Shown: positions 23,775 through 36,066 of the stretch, in pieces
Numbering within the stretch: the stretch's first letter is position 1
Layout: every line of letters starts with the position of its first letter
DNA from: Lepidodermella squamata
Taxonomy: Eukaryota > Gastrotricha
DNA: 64,000 bases
NCBI GenBank assembly: GCA_047495785.1
Contig: JBLDXI010000055.1
Coordinates: 1,054,001-1,118,000 of the forward strand
Direction: 5' to 3'
Made by a program: the position numbers and the translations under genes
The notes under the pieces: model-generated
Told to the model about the DNA's origin: nothing
What the model saw: the letters and a program-made list of their open reading frames with translations, nothing else
Databases searched by the model: none

Positions 23775-24984
23775 TTAAAACGGTTTAAATTTTCTCTGCT
23801 GGCGCAGCAAAGCAATACGTTGCTTATCTTCCTCGAATCGTTTGCGCAGCTCGGCGATTTCTGTATAAAAGAAAATTAAATGAACGCACTGATCAACGTT
23901 ATCACACCTGGTTGATTGGCATCATAATTGAATATTTTGTTCGCGCGCGTGGCAGGCAGCGGCTAAGTGTGAGTGGTAAAATTCAACGCCAAAACTTACT
24001 TTCTCGCCGTGACTCTCGCAGTTGGAATCGATAAAAGTGAACTAGCTCCTGCTCTTCTTTTCGCTTCTTCTCCTTCCGGTGTTGATGCTGTTGTTCAGCT
24101 TCCGTAAATTTCGCTCCACGCTTTTTCGACACTTTAACCCAACCCTCATCGTCCTCCAGTTCTTCTTTTTTAAGCTGGATTTCTTCCTCTTTCTTTCGTT
24201 TATCATAGCTAGCCATATACGCCTCGATTTCTTGTTCCAAGGCCGATAAATCGAGATCAACAGTCGATTGTCGGTATTCACTGCACCATTTCTCGACGCC
24301 TGTTTTGAATTCCGTTTTCTCTCCCTTGAAAACAAGTGGCGAGTCATGAGGCAACTTTAAAGCATTCTCAACGCCGGAGGGTGAACGAAACACCACATAA
24401 GCGACTTTGAAAGCCTAGTGGGTGAAAAAACAACAGCATTGGGCATGAAAATTCGTTCACGTCATATCTTAATCTTATCTTACATGTTGACAGCTGTCTA
24501 AACTCGGGAAAAAATGTGTGTGATCTTCACAATTTTGACCTTCATCAATTTCGGGTTTTAGATGAAGGAACACCCGGAACACCGGACCGCAATTTGCAGC
24601 CTCGAATATCTCCTTCACCGCATCCTGTTAAAATTAGCGTTTAAAAAATGAAAATGACACAAATTTTCGTTAAAAGCTCACCTCATTCATATAAGGCGGT
24701 ACGTTACAAACAAAGAGTGTTCTCTTCTGTGGCTTTGAAGAATGGTGTTTTTTGACGACGTGCTCTTTCAGATAGAGGCAATGATGTCCGGTTTCATTCG
24801 ACTCGTTACCAGCAACAGAGAGCCGCACAACTAAGAGGTAAAAAGGCAAAAAATTGTCCATCAAAGTAAACAAGCGGCAGATAAAAAATCGAACCACATC
24901 GATTTCTCAAAAGCAGAACTCAGGAGCTTAAAATATAACATACGTACCTGTAAAACCGTTGATTTTCAATGCGTCATTCAACAT
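23775..24984 (-). CDS. RRP7A: Ribosomal RNA-processing protein 7 (RRP7A)
   Basis: Five exons (24948-24984, 24682-24830, 24484-24624, 24000-24414, 23775-23860) give 275 residues, close to the usual 280. It shows an N-terminal short lead, an RRM-like half (KRTLFVCNVPPYMNE; FKVAYVVFRSPSGVENAL), the WVKV block after a DDEG acidic turn, and the diagnostic C-terminus (RKRFEEDKQRIALLRQQ then KFKP). RRP7 is a nucleolar SSU-processome factor for 18S rRNA and small-subunit assembly. The first introns are 117 and 57 nt and the last 139 nt. It lies 275 nt downstream of the coiled-coil gene and 135 nt upstream of receptor A, all on the minus strand. Confidence 0.93.
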
Positions 24985-25259
24985 TTTCTTTAATAAAACT
25001 ATAGTTGAGTAAATAAATGCAGTTATAGTATAATGTACTCAGAGAATCAAAACAATATATGTAGATGAGTAATTGGCAAAACAATGGCACCGGGTGAGTG
25101 GCAATATTTAGCAAATGGAGCAAAGGTAATAAAATCTGTTTAATAAGAGAAGCGCTGAAAATTGAGCAAATTATCTGCTTCCTACGCATGAAGAGTTTGA
25201 AATACGAGAATCAATCAATGAGGAGTCATACGAAAAATCTCAATTTTTGCGGGAACGGG

Positions 25260-27098
25260 TCACCAGAATGTACCCCAGCTAGGTGTTCCACTCTTTTCAG
25301 GCTCTTTCGGCACCGTGTTAGCGAAAGAACCGCTGAAGTCCAAGAAAGAAGGCACGCTGCTAGGAGATACAGGAGCTGCCGGTACGGGAGAGGTGAAAGA
25401 AAAGTCGAAACTTGATGCAGGAAAAACTACTGGCACTTGAGTGTTAAATGCAGCTGCCTCAGCATTGATCGAGGTAAGCATCTGTTCTGCACGGGTTTCC
25501 AGCTGCGCGTCAATAAAAAGCATAATAAAATTAAGAGAGAGAATCCACTGCGCGAAGTGACAACTAGTTAGAGCAAGGAAAGAACGCCCGCGCTATGCAC
25601 AAAAAATTCACACATCAAATTACCTCCACACGTGTTGCCGCTTGTACGGCACCAGCGTTGACACAATTCGTGCCAGTGGTGACACCAAGGGTGATTGCAG
25701 AGGGTTCATCAGGTGTCGCACTATCGCGCTGGCGTTTATTAACTGAAGCTGGGCTAATGTGAAGCAACGGAGGACCTGGACGAGGCACGGCTTGCGGCTT
25801 TTTGAAAATTCCATCGTCACTATTAGCAGGAACCGGTTTCTTAGGCGTGATGGCAGGACGTGTGGGTTCCGAAGTAACAGGCGCCGGCGCGTTGACAGTC
25901 TTCCTCTCAGCTACTTTATCCGGTGATATTTTCGTCAGAGAGATACTCGGTATTGACGAGAATGACAGGCGGTTAGTGATAGGTTTAGTAGGCGTTGGTT
26001 TCAATTGAGCGATTTTCAGAGGTGAGGAAGCGACGGGTGGTGTTTCTAAAATCTTGGACCCACTCTCGGAACTGACAGCGTCCTTTTCAGCAGTCGCGCG
26101 GTGTTGTTCAGGAAGCGTTGGCGTAGCCACAGGAGTCGAATTATCGCTGGCGGAAGGATTCATTCGAATAGAGTCCGGTGAAATAATCTGCTCATTAGCT
26201 GACTTTTTCCGCGGCTCAGATTTCTTCGTCAAGATTTTCCGATAGCATTCAGCCCTAATTTGCACAAAATTAAATCAATTAGCTCAGAAAATCATTCAAA
26301 AGCCACGTACATCAAGAGGTAAATTTGGCGAGGTTCATTCGTTAGGAACATGTTAGCGTCTGAAGAATAAAATAAAGAAATCCAACGTAAAATGTATGAA
26401 CAAAATAACACAAACTTGGGGATTTGATGTGTTTCAGCATTTCCAGAACAGACAGTTGAAGAGCCAAAATTGCGTTGGCCTTCTCCTCCTCTCGCTTCAG
26501 GTCGTCCACAGGTTTGGAATGCTGATGTAGCATGGCGCCTTTTTCGTTTTGCGACCAATATTCATCAACTCTAGCCTGCTTCACAACCAGCTGTTCGCGA
26601 GCAGTTTTTATCTTATCGCTTAATTTACCAATATTGAATATCTGATAAGGCCAATAAGCCAGAAAATGAACTTACCTGAATTCATGACGTTTACCAACAG
26701 CTCGCTTCAAATCAGAATTTAACGAGTGTTTACATCGCGATAACAGCTCAAAACTTCGCCTTTCCCTTGATGATTAATATTTCATAGATAAAACATTTAT
26801 TCAATACTGAATATATTTTAAAGTCACACCCGTGCAAAATTGTCTCCAAGGACTCCACCTCACGCCTCAAACGGTCGTTCTCGCTCGATATTCGAGCTCC
26901 GTCAGCGCTTAGGCGTTCAGTTTCCTTTAAAACAGCCGCTCGTTTCTGCGCCACCTCTGTTTAAGAAAATCAACTCATCGTTGCCAACAAACATGAACAC
27001 AATTGGTTACCAGCCAGAAATTGTTCTTCGCGTTTCAAATCAGCGTGAGCCTCGCTGATTTTTACACTGATGCATGTCAACTGAGAAACCTCCACCAT
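25260..27098 (-). CDS. Coiled-coil protein with disordered S/P/T-rich C-terminus
   Basis: Seven exons (27011-27098, 26830-26956, 26676-26759, 26416-26618, 26311-26359, 25624-26254, 25260-25502) join in frame to 474 residues. Residues 1-185 are strongly helical with heptad-like runs (RAAVLKETERLSADG, SENDRLRREVESLE, DDLKREEEKANAIL). Residues 190-395 are Ser/Pro/Thr-rich and probably disordered. A short helix (LETRAEQMLTSINAE) precedes a Phe-rich acidic-poor tail ending PSWGTFW. I do not recognise a family. A scaffold or adaptor with an aromatic C-terminal peptide motif is one reading. It sits between MICU1 and RRP7A on the minus strand, 337 nt after the MICU1 stop. Confidence 0.7.
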
Positions 27099-27435
27099 TT
27101 CGAACAAGTTATAACACCTAATAAAGCAAAAACGCTTCATGATTGACAGTTTTTGTTTGTATTCAATTTCACACTTTCAAGCGAGGTATATAGACAAAAA
27201 TTATGGCATAACTATAAGCGCTACAGGCGCTGCAAACATATGCAACACGATACCGGCAAAAGTGCACAGATTATAAATATGCGAATTCCAAGCCAAGCGA
27301 CGATACAATCAACAATAATTAATTCGATTTTATTCATCGACTTATTTAAATGAGTGCTTTCACGACCGATGAAAGCGATCAATTCTTCAGAAAGTTTAAT
27401 ATAAAACATCACAGATTCGCCAGGGTTGTGTTCCT
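27099..27435. other. Spacer between MICU1 and the coiled-coil gene
   Basis: 337 nt with no coding region seen, same-strand genes on both sides. Confidence 0.45.
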
Positions 27436-29075
27436 CTAAGATTGATAGTAATTCTTCGGATTGATGGCTTGCTTTGAACAGTAGAACATGGCTTCCAGAA
27501 GCCGAGTGAAACCAGTATCTTTAGGTCGTTCTAAGCCTCGCATTAAGCGACGTTTCATTACGCCGATGAACTCTCGAGGCGACAAGCTCCCGTCGTTGTT
27601 TTCGTCAAAAATGGCAAACATGACGTCCAGAACTCGGTCGGAAAGAGGGAACCCGACAATCACTCGAGCAACACGTGCGAGAGTATCGCGGTCAACTCTT
27701 GAGCCCGAAACGCTGTGAAGCTGAAGAGCGGCATCGACGTCCATAATCAAATGTAAAAATTTGCAGAAATTATGATATTCGTCCCATGAGATTCCGGTTG
27801 GTCCTTCCGAAGCTTTTGAAACTTTTTTAGCAACGGTTGCAAGAGGCAAATCTGAATCCGATGACTCGTCGACTTTTTTAGCAGAAAATTGCCTACGCAC
27901 TCGCTTCATAACGAGCCGCTTCTTCTTATCCGAAAATCCAGCAAACGCAATAGCCCAGTCAGCAAAATCTATCTCTGAAATACGCCCATTAACAGGCTCA
28001 TATCTCTCGAATTCCATGCGCTGGATATCATTATGAAACGCCTTTCTGAATTGCAGAAACGTTTCGTGCGTTAGTTTTCCCTTCAGGTCTTTGCCGAAGA
28101 AGTATGATGATAGCGCACTGCTAACTGGTGAACGGATAACATTCCCTGTCGATGTATGATCGCGGTGTCGCAATCCTACTGGAGTTTGAGATCTCAAAAC
28201 CATTTGTACCCGTTCAAATTCTTCCACATCGACGGAGCCATCGCCGTTCAAATCAAACATCCGAAATGCTATCTCAAAATAACGCCACGGTGTGCAGAGA
28301 AGCGTCAGTAAAAACATGTAATCCGAGAATGAAATGAGCCCATTTTCGCCGATTTTGTAGAATATCGAATCGGTGGGAACAGATAGCTCCAGTGACTCCT
28401 TTTCTGGATCGAACTTTTTAAACTGATCCAAACCCAAGGTTTCAGGTTGCTTCTGGCCAGGTGTAATCGAGCGCAAGAAGTCATCAGGGGTCATGTAAAT
28501 CTCGTAATCATTGTCAGCTGAATTAAATACCTATAAAATAAAGTCATATATCATCAATTCTCGGTGTTATTCAAGTTAACCTTCAAGGTCGCAAAATATC
28601 GAAATACTTTGTCTGGAGTGCTGTAAATGCGGATCCGATTTTCATATTCAATGATTTTACGATCCCTAAATCCGACTCTTGCTTTGGTATGTTCGTCTTT
28701 CTCCTCGTGCTCTTGTTGATCCGTTTCAGAGGCGGACTGCTTGTTGCGCTTTTTTTTATCGTCGTCCAACTCTGTCATAGCAGCGCTTGGTCCCTCGTCG
28801 AGTATTGCAGGAAGCACGAATGCCGCCATGACAAGCAGTGTTGCGGCAAAGATTGTGCGAAGAATTTGGGAAATTCTCTGCTCTTCCGGGCGATCAAATC
28901 CGACATAAACTGTAGGTCTTCGCTTATGTCTATTTCGTTCATGAGTCGTCGAGGTCGGTGCGACTGGCAAAAGGGGACGATGAGAAGTAAGGGAGGAGAT
29001 CGACGACAACTGAAGTTTTGAAGTGAAATATGGACGAATGCTCACAAATGGTAATAATCTTCGAATAGCGCGCAT
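27436..29075 (-). CDS. MICU1: Mitochondrial calcium uptake protein 1 (MICU1)
   Basis: Two exons, 28581-29075 and 27436-28530, encode 529 residues. An Arg/Ser-rich mitochondrial presequence is followed by a hydrophobic segment ([17 protein letters not shown]), a lysine patch (DDKKKRNKQ) like the MCU-contacting polybasic stretch, then the family core [22 protein letters not shown]-hand 1 is [13 protein letters not shown] and EF-hand 2 is [13 protein letters not shown], both with standard ligand positions. The C-terminal [19 protein letters not shown] is the conserved MICU end. MICU1 sits in the intermembrane space and gates the MCU calcium uniporter. MICU1 is preferred over MICU2/3 because of the polybasic patch and the EF-hand 1 wording. 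A single 50-nt intron. Confidence 0.93.
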
Positions 29076-30867
29076 CTAAAAATATTAGAAAGGAAAATTT
29101 GCGGCATATTAACTTACACTGACCGTTGAGTTAGAAGCAGTACGAACATGTAAATCGACATATGATTTAGGAAACTTTGCAATCAAAAAGACATGCATGG
29201 GCAAGAAAATTTCACATTTCATAAATTAATTATCGATTCTGACCTCTCATCCGTAACGTGACCGTTTGGTGTTCTTATTCCTTACTCTATGTCATACTTT
29301 GAAGAATTTAAAGTGCACTGTGGTCGCCATTTTCAGTAATGTATATGGGCGCGTTGACCACAAGGAGAATTAGCGCTGGAATCCAAATCTGAATTAATCG
29401 CCTAGAACGAAAGATTTCCCGGATTCTTTACCCTAGTGAAAGTAAAGTTCTCGGCCCAAATTGTGGGTTTTTAGATTATACCTGCTGAATGCTAAAATAT
29501 CCTCGATGGCAGCGCAAGATAAAGCTCTTCTCACCTTCTCATCTAACCTTCTGCACATCAGAATAGGTTTCTAGAATCTCTTCTCAAAGATCTTAAATCC
29601 TGCTACAGATTTTCAGATTTGGCATTCTTCATGAGGATTGCAGATTGCAGATCCGCAAAAAAATGCACAGAAGAACACTCGCCGGAATAGCGAGGACAAG
29701 GCCGATCCTTGGAATAAGCTTGCGTCGGGCAAATTGCTAGTCAACAACAGTGAAACTAATAAGTCAAAGTTGTGCGTAGCAACGAAGACGAAGCTCGAGG
29801 AATAAAAGGAACTTGGCAGCCCGCTCCCTCTGAGATTCCAAATTCCAAATGAAGGCGGTTCTATCAACGCAATTGAAAACGGCCACTAGTAGCGCTCCAA
29901 ATTATCAATACAGCAAAGCCAATAACTACAGCGTTAATGGGATCTTCGACCCCAACTTCCCCAGCTCATCACCCTGGCCCCTTGCCCATCCTTGAAGAAA
30001 AAATAATGCAATGAAGACGACATTACATGGTAGTTAACGGCAAGTGGTCAACGGAAACTTCGAGTCGGTCATATCTGGAAGTCATATCTGCAGTAGTACG
30101 AAATGCTAACATGGTGCTATTGGCCCAAACAGGTCCCACAGGGTCCCAAAAAAGAAAACGTATCACGATGAGAAACAACAACAACGCGTGATTGCGCCCA
30201 TACTTGGGCCTTTTCGACCACCGGAAATCGCATGCGGAAAAATCTAGAATGTAGGATGATGTTCACGAAAAAGCGTGCTGAATGGCAAAACAAAAATTAA
30301 ATTAATTATATACGTGAAAAACAAGCGCTTATTGCGCGGGAAAATTGTGACTGTCCCGACAAACCGGGCCGCATGCGCGCCGGTGTGTGCGATTTGCACA
30401 TCTTCGAAGCTCTTAAAAATTGACCGATTTTTTAGTTGTAATTTTCTCCAACGCCCAGATTTCATTTTTGGTCGCGCGGATCGACAGGGTCAGCTGCTCT
30501 GTCCTATATGAGATATTAACGATAGGAGTTTGAAACCACAAAATCTGTCAGTATCATAAAATCAGAGTGTCGCGTTTCGCCTTTCAGATCGATTACTCGA
30601 TGTCCGAATGAGCTCCGAATTTGAATTTGAACAACTTTCCGCGCTTTTAAAGTTATTTCAGGGCTTCGCATACATTTTAAGCAGAAAAAACTGGCGAAAT
30701 TTAGGCAGAAAACATTTTTCCATATCTTTCAGTCGATGCCGGATTCCATCATCCATCTACTTACCTTCTACCTTATAAGTACTGTTTTCGGTGATCCTGA
30801 GAACCAAGTGTAAAACCTTTCTCGAAGCTATAACTAATTATTTTCATTTTATAGGCTATTTTTTTAA
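29076..30867. other. Divergent intergenic region between MICU1 and the SLC25A39/40 gene
   Basis: About 1.8 kb with no gene supported. Both flanking genes encode mitochondrial proteins and are transcribed outward, so it should contain both promoters. A splice-acceptor-like ATAG at 30851-30854 is 13 nt before the carrier start codon. Confidence 0.5.
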
Positions 30868-31949
30868 ATGCCTCGGCGTCCAGAATGCTACCCATCTCCT
30901 CAGCAACTAATGTATTCATCTTGTGCTGGGGCGCTGCTGACGTCTTTTGCGGTGACACCTCTTGACGTGGTCAAAATCCGGCTACAGGCTCAAGCCAAAC
31001 CGACGCATTTCTCCAAAGGCCACCATTTCTTTTATTGTAACGGTCTGATGGATCACTTATGTGTCTGTTTAAATGGCAAAAAGAATGTACCGTGGTACCG
31101 GAAGCCTGGGCATTTCTCCGGCACTATCGACGCATTTGCGAAAATAATTCGCAACGAGGGAGTTCTATCATTATGGAGTGGATTATCACCAACTTTGGTG
31201 ATGGCGATTCCAGCTACAGCGATTTATTTCACAACATACGATAATCTAAAATATATGTTGGGCTATCAAGAAAGGAATCCGTCTTCTGTTTATCGAGCAT
31301 CAATTGCCGCATGTTTCGCTCGAGGTTTTGCTGCGACTGTCATCAGCCCCTTGGAACTCTTTCGAACCCGCTTGCAGGCTCAGCAAATGAGGTTCGAATC
31401 GTGCCTTTCAGTATCAAAACTGTTATAATTTATTGTTGATTTAGCTACGGTGCTCTGTGCACATCGGTCGCGGGTACAGTTCGAAGTGAAGGTATTTCGT
31501 CACTATGGCGAGGTTTGGGTCCAACTCTGCTTCGAGATGTACCTTTTTCGGCCATTTATTGGTTCGTTTACGAGTCACTCAAATCGCGATATCTCCTCCC
31601 AGCAGTCTCGAATCTTTCATCGCAGAATTATGGCGACAGCGTCCTGCCGTTCTGGCTCTCGTTCGGCTGCGGAGCTACAGCTGGCGCAGTCGCTGGTGTG
31701 GTGACGCTTCCTTTCGACGTCATCAAAACTCACCGTCAAATTGAAGTAACAAGTGGTTCCCTCGTAAACCGTCAATCGACCTTCCGTTCTTTGATAACTT
31801 TATATAAATCGAATGGGGTTTCCAGCCTCTTTGCCGGTTTAGTCCCCAGACTGGTGAAAATTGTTCCTGCGTGTGCTATAATGATTTCTAGCTTTGAGTT
31901 GGGCAAAAGTTATTTTCAGGCCCGTAACAAACGGAACGGTCTGTGTTGA
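30868..31949 (+). CDS. Mitochondrial carrier SLC25A39/SLC25A40-type (glutathione carrier family)
   Basis: Two exons, 30868-31391 and 31445-31949, encode 342 residues. Three carrier repeats are visible with their signatures: [26 protein letters not shown] and [11 protein letters not shown]. Between repeat helices 1 and 2 is the Cys-bearing insert [12 protein letters not shown] that marks the SLC25A39/40 branch, and [16 protein letters not shown] follows. The C-terminus [20 protein letters not shown] also matches. These carriers are required for mitochondrial glutathione import and iron-sulphur homeostasis in other animals. SLC25A39 and SLC25A40 are hard to separate outside vertebrates, so one ancestral gene is likely. 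Convergent with the next gene. Confidence 0.92.
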
Positions 31950-32305
31950 TAGTCAACTGAAAACATATATTTGTTTTTCATCAATTGCCTTTCGCTCAAA
32001 TTTGTTAGTTTCTTCCTGATTTTTACTTCGCCGATATGTATCATCGATACCAGTGATTGCTTATTGATAAAAAGAGAATTATACTTTTCCTGCTTTTGTT
32101 TTTGATGGTGTTTCGTTAAGGTGTTGATAAAAGATGCAAGCCTGGCTTATTTTTCACCGTGAAACCAGTCAGAAAACAATTCGAGACATATTTATTTTGT
32201 TGCTCAAGAGAAAAATAAATTTGACTGAAAGGCTTCTAAAATAATTTCTCTTGCGTCATCGAGGCCGCTGTTGAAAAATAGCATGGAAAATCAAACAGTT
32301 GGTGG
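31950..32305. other. Convergent 3' flank between SLC25A39/40 and the proline-rich coiled-coil gene
   Basis: The plus-strand AATAAA at 32214-32219 lies beyond the minus-strand signal (TTTATT at 32191-32196), so the two 3' UTRs may overlap by a few tens of bases. Confidence 0.5.
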
Positions 32306-33839
32306 TTAAACATCGGTCTGATATTGGTTCGATTGTTCGTCAAGCAATTTAGCTGTGTGGCTACTCTTCTGCTTCGACCGTTCATTACTTAATTCACTTG
32401 CAATTTTGCGTATCGAATCAGTAGCAGCCAACAGTTGTTGCCTAAGATCGATGACTTGGCTCTCGAGTTTCATTATTTGCAGCTGATTTTGACGCCGAAG
32501 TTCCTTCATTTCATTTTCCAAGCATTTACATTTTTCTGACACGGCAGCGAGCTCAGTCGCGAGATGCAGCTCGTTCTTTGAGCTGGGCATTGCGCTGACT
32601 TCTTTAGAGGCCAGGACTGGCTCGATAAAAACACCTATCAGCAATTAATTATTCACACGGAAATCAACGGATAAGGTCATACCCTTGAACGGCGTCTCTC
32701 TCTCGAAATGACTTGCGTACTCCGGTTTTATAGCCTCGGGTTTTGAGCCACGTCTTGCAGGCATCTCAGAGCTTTCTGGGTTAGCTGGTTGTACAGCAGC
32801 TCCTATAAGATAAACCGAAAAAATTGTCAAACATAGTTATTGCAGATTAAGGCAAACCTCTTTTCAATATGACTGTGCTGTTTCTTTTCTCAGCTTCATG
32901 CAGTAAAAATGGCGGTTTCCAATTAACTGATTTCACAGGGTCCTGCTTTGAAGGCGGAATCGTAAATTGACCGTTAGCATCAATCGCCGGTTTCGATTCC
33001 CCAATCGGAATGCTTGGCAATGTTGCTTGTTGTCCCAGCTTGTCGGTGGTTGAACTATTTTGATCTCGCAAGAGAGACTGATTATCAGAGGTGACGATTG
33101 GGGATACTGGAAGATCTAGCATCGCCGAATCTACGTAACGAGCTTGACGTTTTTCCTGCACGGGTCGAATGATGGCGGCGGGATTTGTAGACTCAAATGT
33201 CTCAACAAGGGAACCTTCAGAAAAATGGCTTTGCTCGACTTCGTTACGATGAGTGGACGGAGCCGCCATATGATTTGGTTGTTTACGATAAGGCTTCGGC
33301 CGAGTTTTTGTGGGATGGGCAAGTATGGGGAGTGAAGATGCTTCAACAGCTATATTCTCAGGAGAAGCTTTGTTTTTCGTTCGGCTGCTGCTAGTTCCAC
33401 CCGGTCGGGAACCTTCTAATTTCGAATTAATAAACATTTCCAAATGAATTAAAGTTAGGTAGCTACCTTCTGATAGCTGGTTATTGTTTTTAGCGATTTG
33501 CGGCATCGCCAGACTTCTAAATTCTGCCTTTGTAGGCAGGGAATTCATCAAAGAACCGTCAAGGAGTGCTTTTGGTGGCTTGGGTTTCGGTGCTACTGGT
33601 GGTGGCTTCGGCTTTGAAACAGGTGGGTTTTCCCTGCCCGCAACTTGTGAGGAGTTTTGCGGCTCAGTGTTCAACGAATCAACAGATGTGTTTCTCGCTC
33701 CAGCGAATCGCATTTTGAACTCGCTATCGAACAGCTTGCCAAAGCCTACTCCTAAAATCGGCTTTGGCTTTCGGGGTGGCTCGACGGCATCAAAGCTGTC
33801 ACTCCGTAGCCGATGAGGTTGATCGTCTGCTATAATCAT
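32306..33839 (-). CDS. Proline-rich protein with C-terminal coiled coil (SH3-ligand scaffold-like)
   Basis: Exons 33467-33839, 32858-33415, 32683-32802 and 32306-32634 give 459 residues. The N-terminal part holds clustered proline/lysine motifs (PRKPKPILGVGFG, KPKPPPVAPKPKPPK) that look like SH3 ligands; the middle is disordered; exon 3 has PARRGSKPEA. The last about 75 residues form a coiled coil (KCKCLENEMKELRRQNQLQ, SQVIDLRQQLLAATD). This order resembles the C-terminal half of CD2AP/CIN85-type adaptors, but no SH3 domain is present, so it is not assigned. The first intron is 51 nt and open in frame. ATGATTATAG at the start could also be an acceptor, so an upstream exon cannot be excluded. 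Confidence 0.65.
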
Positions 33840-36066
33840 CGTTATTTTAACAGCGGCGCGGGTCTTGCTGATATATCATATAATTTTGCAAGTCTTACAG
33901 CTTCAAACGATTAAGAGCTTTCGTTATTTTACATACAAAATGTGATTAATCAGAGTGTGATGTGTTTGCTGATAAAAAACCATTTTATCGCAGTCATAAA
34001 TTGTTGCCGACGCAGCGTACTCTCCTTCCACTACTACTATTATTTATTTATGCATGATGTATGATGTTGGAAGAATTAGTCGTCCTGTATAGGTAATGCC
34101 CAATATTTTCTCTCGCGTCTATAGCACACTCGATATATCCGCCGGGCCAAGTCCATCTTGTCGGCATTAAATATTTTCGCTTTGCCGGAAGTAATAATTC
34201 ATGCACGTCACGACATCGTATCATGTAAATTCTATAATGATGGCACTTCGTTCAGACGTGTATGGCACTCTTCTGCCCCTCCCTAAACAAAACCTTTGTT
34301 GTTTCTGCGGGTGTGTCAAAACAAGAGGCTTTTGCTATTTTGTCAATAAAGGTACATACGCGCATTTATTCTCCACATCAACATCTTCTTTCAAGAAAGT
34401 AATATTGAATAAGTGACATTTCCACACAAGCAACTCTCAGTTACACAATATGTTTATTCCGGGAATCAGCCGATTATCGATAATTAATAATAGGATTATC
34501 GGCTATTCGGGCAAAAATTATCATTTTTGTCGTAATATTATAATCTCTCAAATTACTCGTTAACCGTTGTTATTTTGGATTCGAATCCCGGGGATATCTA
34601 TGATTTTGAGATTAATTGTTATAGAAAAACAAGATTTTTAATTTCAAATAATGCTGGAAAGTATCTTGAGTTGAGATTTTTGGTATCATGAGGCCTAATG
34701 AGTGGGAAATACTATTGAGCTTGTGTGGATTCAAACGAATCAAACAGCAGAGGTATCACAAAAATGTAGGTGTTCACATTACCCATTGTAAGCGTATGTT
34801 TTCTGGCAGGCTAATTCGTACAATATCCCGGACAAATATAGTACAAGAAAAGTTATTACATGGACTTTCAAAAATAACGCTGAACAAGTACATTCATTCC
34901 TCCCACTCATAATATCAAATTGACCAATTTAAAGATCCTGCCTAATAAGTGGCAGCATCCTTGGCTACGAGAGCAATTAAAATCTATATTGGAATGTGTT
35001 AATACAAATAACAAATATACCCAAGGCACCGGGGATCATGCAGGAGTGAAGAAAAGTTAGGCATAATATTGATTTTCTAGAACCAGGAATTGCACTATAA
35101 AAGAAATATATGATTCGATAAGAATATAATCATTTCTCACATCTGCACATGTACAATCAGTGGTTATATTCATTGCTTTGCAATAACAATAGAAATTCTG
35201 ATTGGCCAATTTAACCGCATTAATCTCTGACATACGAAAAAAAACAATAAAAAGATCACATTGAAATGGAACAAGCACAACTGCTTTACGACCGGTAATT
35301 TACCATCACAATAAACATGAAAGTAACATTATATGACTCAATTTGACTCAATCTTCGTCAGGTTTCGAGGTAACCAGACATATTACACACAAAAAACAAT
35401 CATTCACAGTATTAAATAATATGATATCAAGTTCACAAATTACTGAATTGTGAGGCGGAAGGGTCAGGAGGAAGCAGAAGAAACAAGACTTCAGAAGCCC
35501 ACTGAAGGGAACACATCTGGAGACCACGGTAGTCGAGCGAAGGCAACTAGCAACAATCACTTTTCACGTAATAAGGGCGGTAATTACAATGATTCGAATA
35601 ATAGTGGAAGTAATAACGTTAATAGTAGTAATCGAATTGATAATAATGTGGCGAGATGTTAAGACGTTGGTACAAGCCTCAAGGCGACAATTCGTGCAAA
35701 AGTATGAATGTGAGAGCGTTAGAGAGACCATCTGAATACCTTAAATTGTTATATAATGATCGCTGTCGGTGGCAATGTCCATAGAAAGTGTCTGCGAGTC
35801 TCATATTTTTGTGCAAATCATCCGAACACAAACAAATTCTGGCGCTGTGATTGATCACTTACGCTCGAGGCAAAACAAAGGTATTGCATCACTTGCGTTT
35901 CACACAAAACGCAATAGTGGTCATTTCAAATTTTAGAATAATATGTATGATCATTCACATGATTGGAGAATTTATAATTCGTCATGATAATATATATATT
36001 TATATATGTATAGATATATTTTAATATTATACCAAGCAACAAGTTCATTTTAGTCCATATTCATTT
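33840..36066. other. Intergenic region between the proline-rich gene and the SOX-like gene
   Basis: 2.2 kb. Mostly AT-rich with short chance frames; an Asn/Ser-type low-complexity frame at 35450-35662 has no start ATG. An AT-alternating palindromic tract lies near 35986-36030. No gene or RNA gene supported. Confidence 0.5.

Noticed and set aside
34577-34589. GGATTCGAATCCC, like a tRNA B box (also at 4201-4213)
   Set aside because: No matching A box, cloverleaf arms or terminator T-run at the right distance; it is a short palindrome.
35450-35662. Asn/Ser-rich frame in the intergenic region
   Set aside because: No ATG start, no splice partner, and low-complexity composition.
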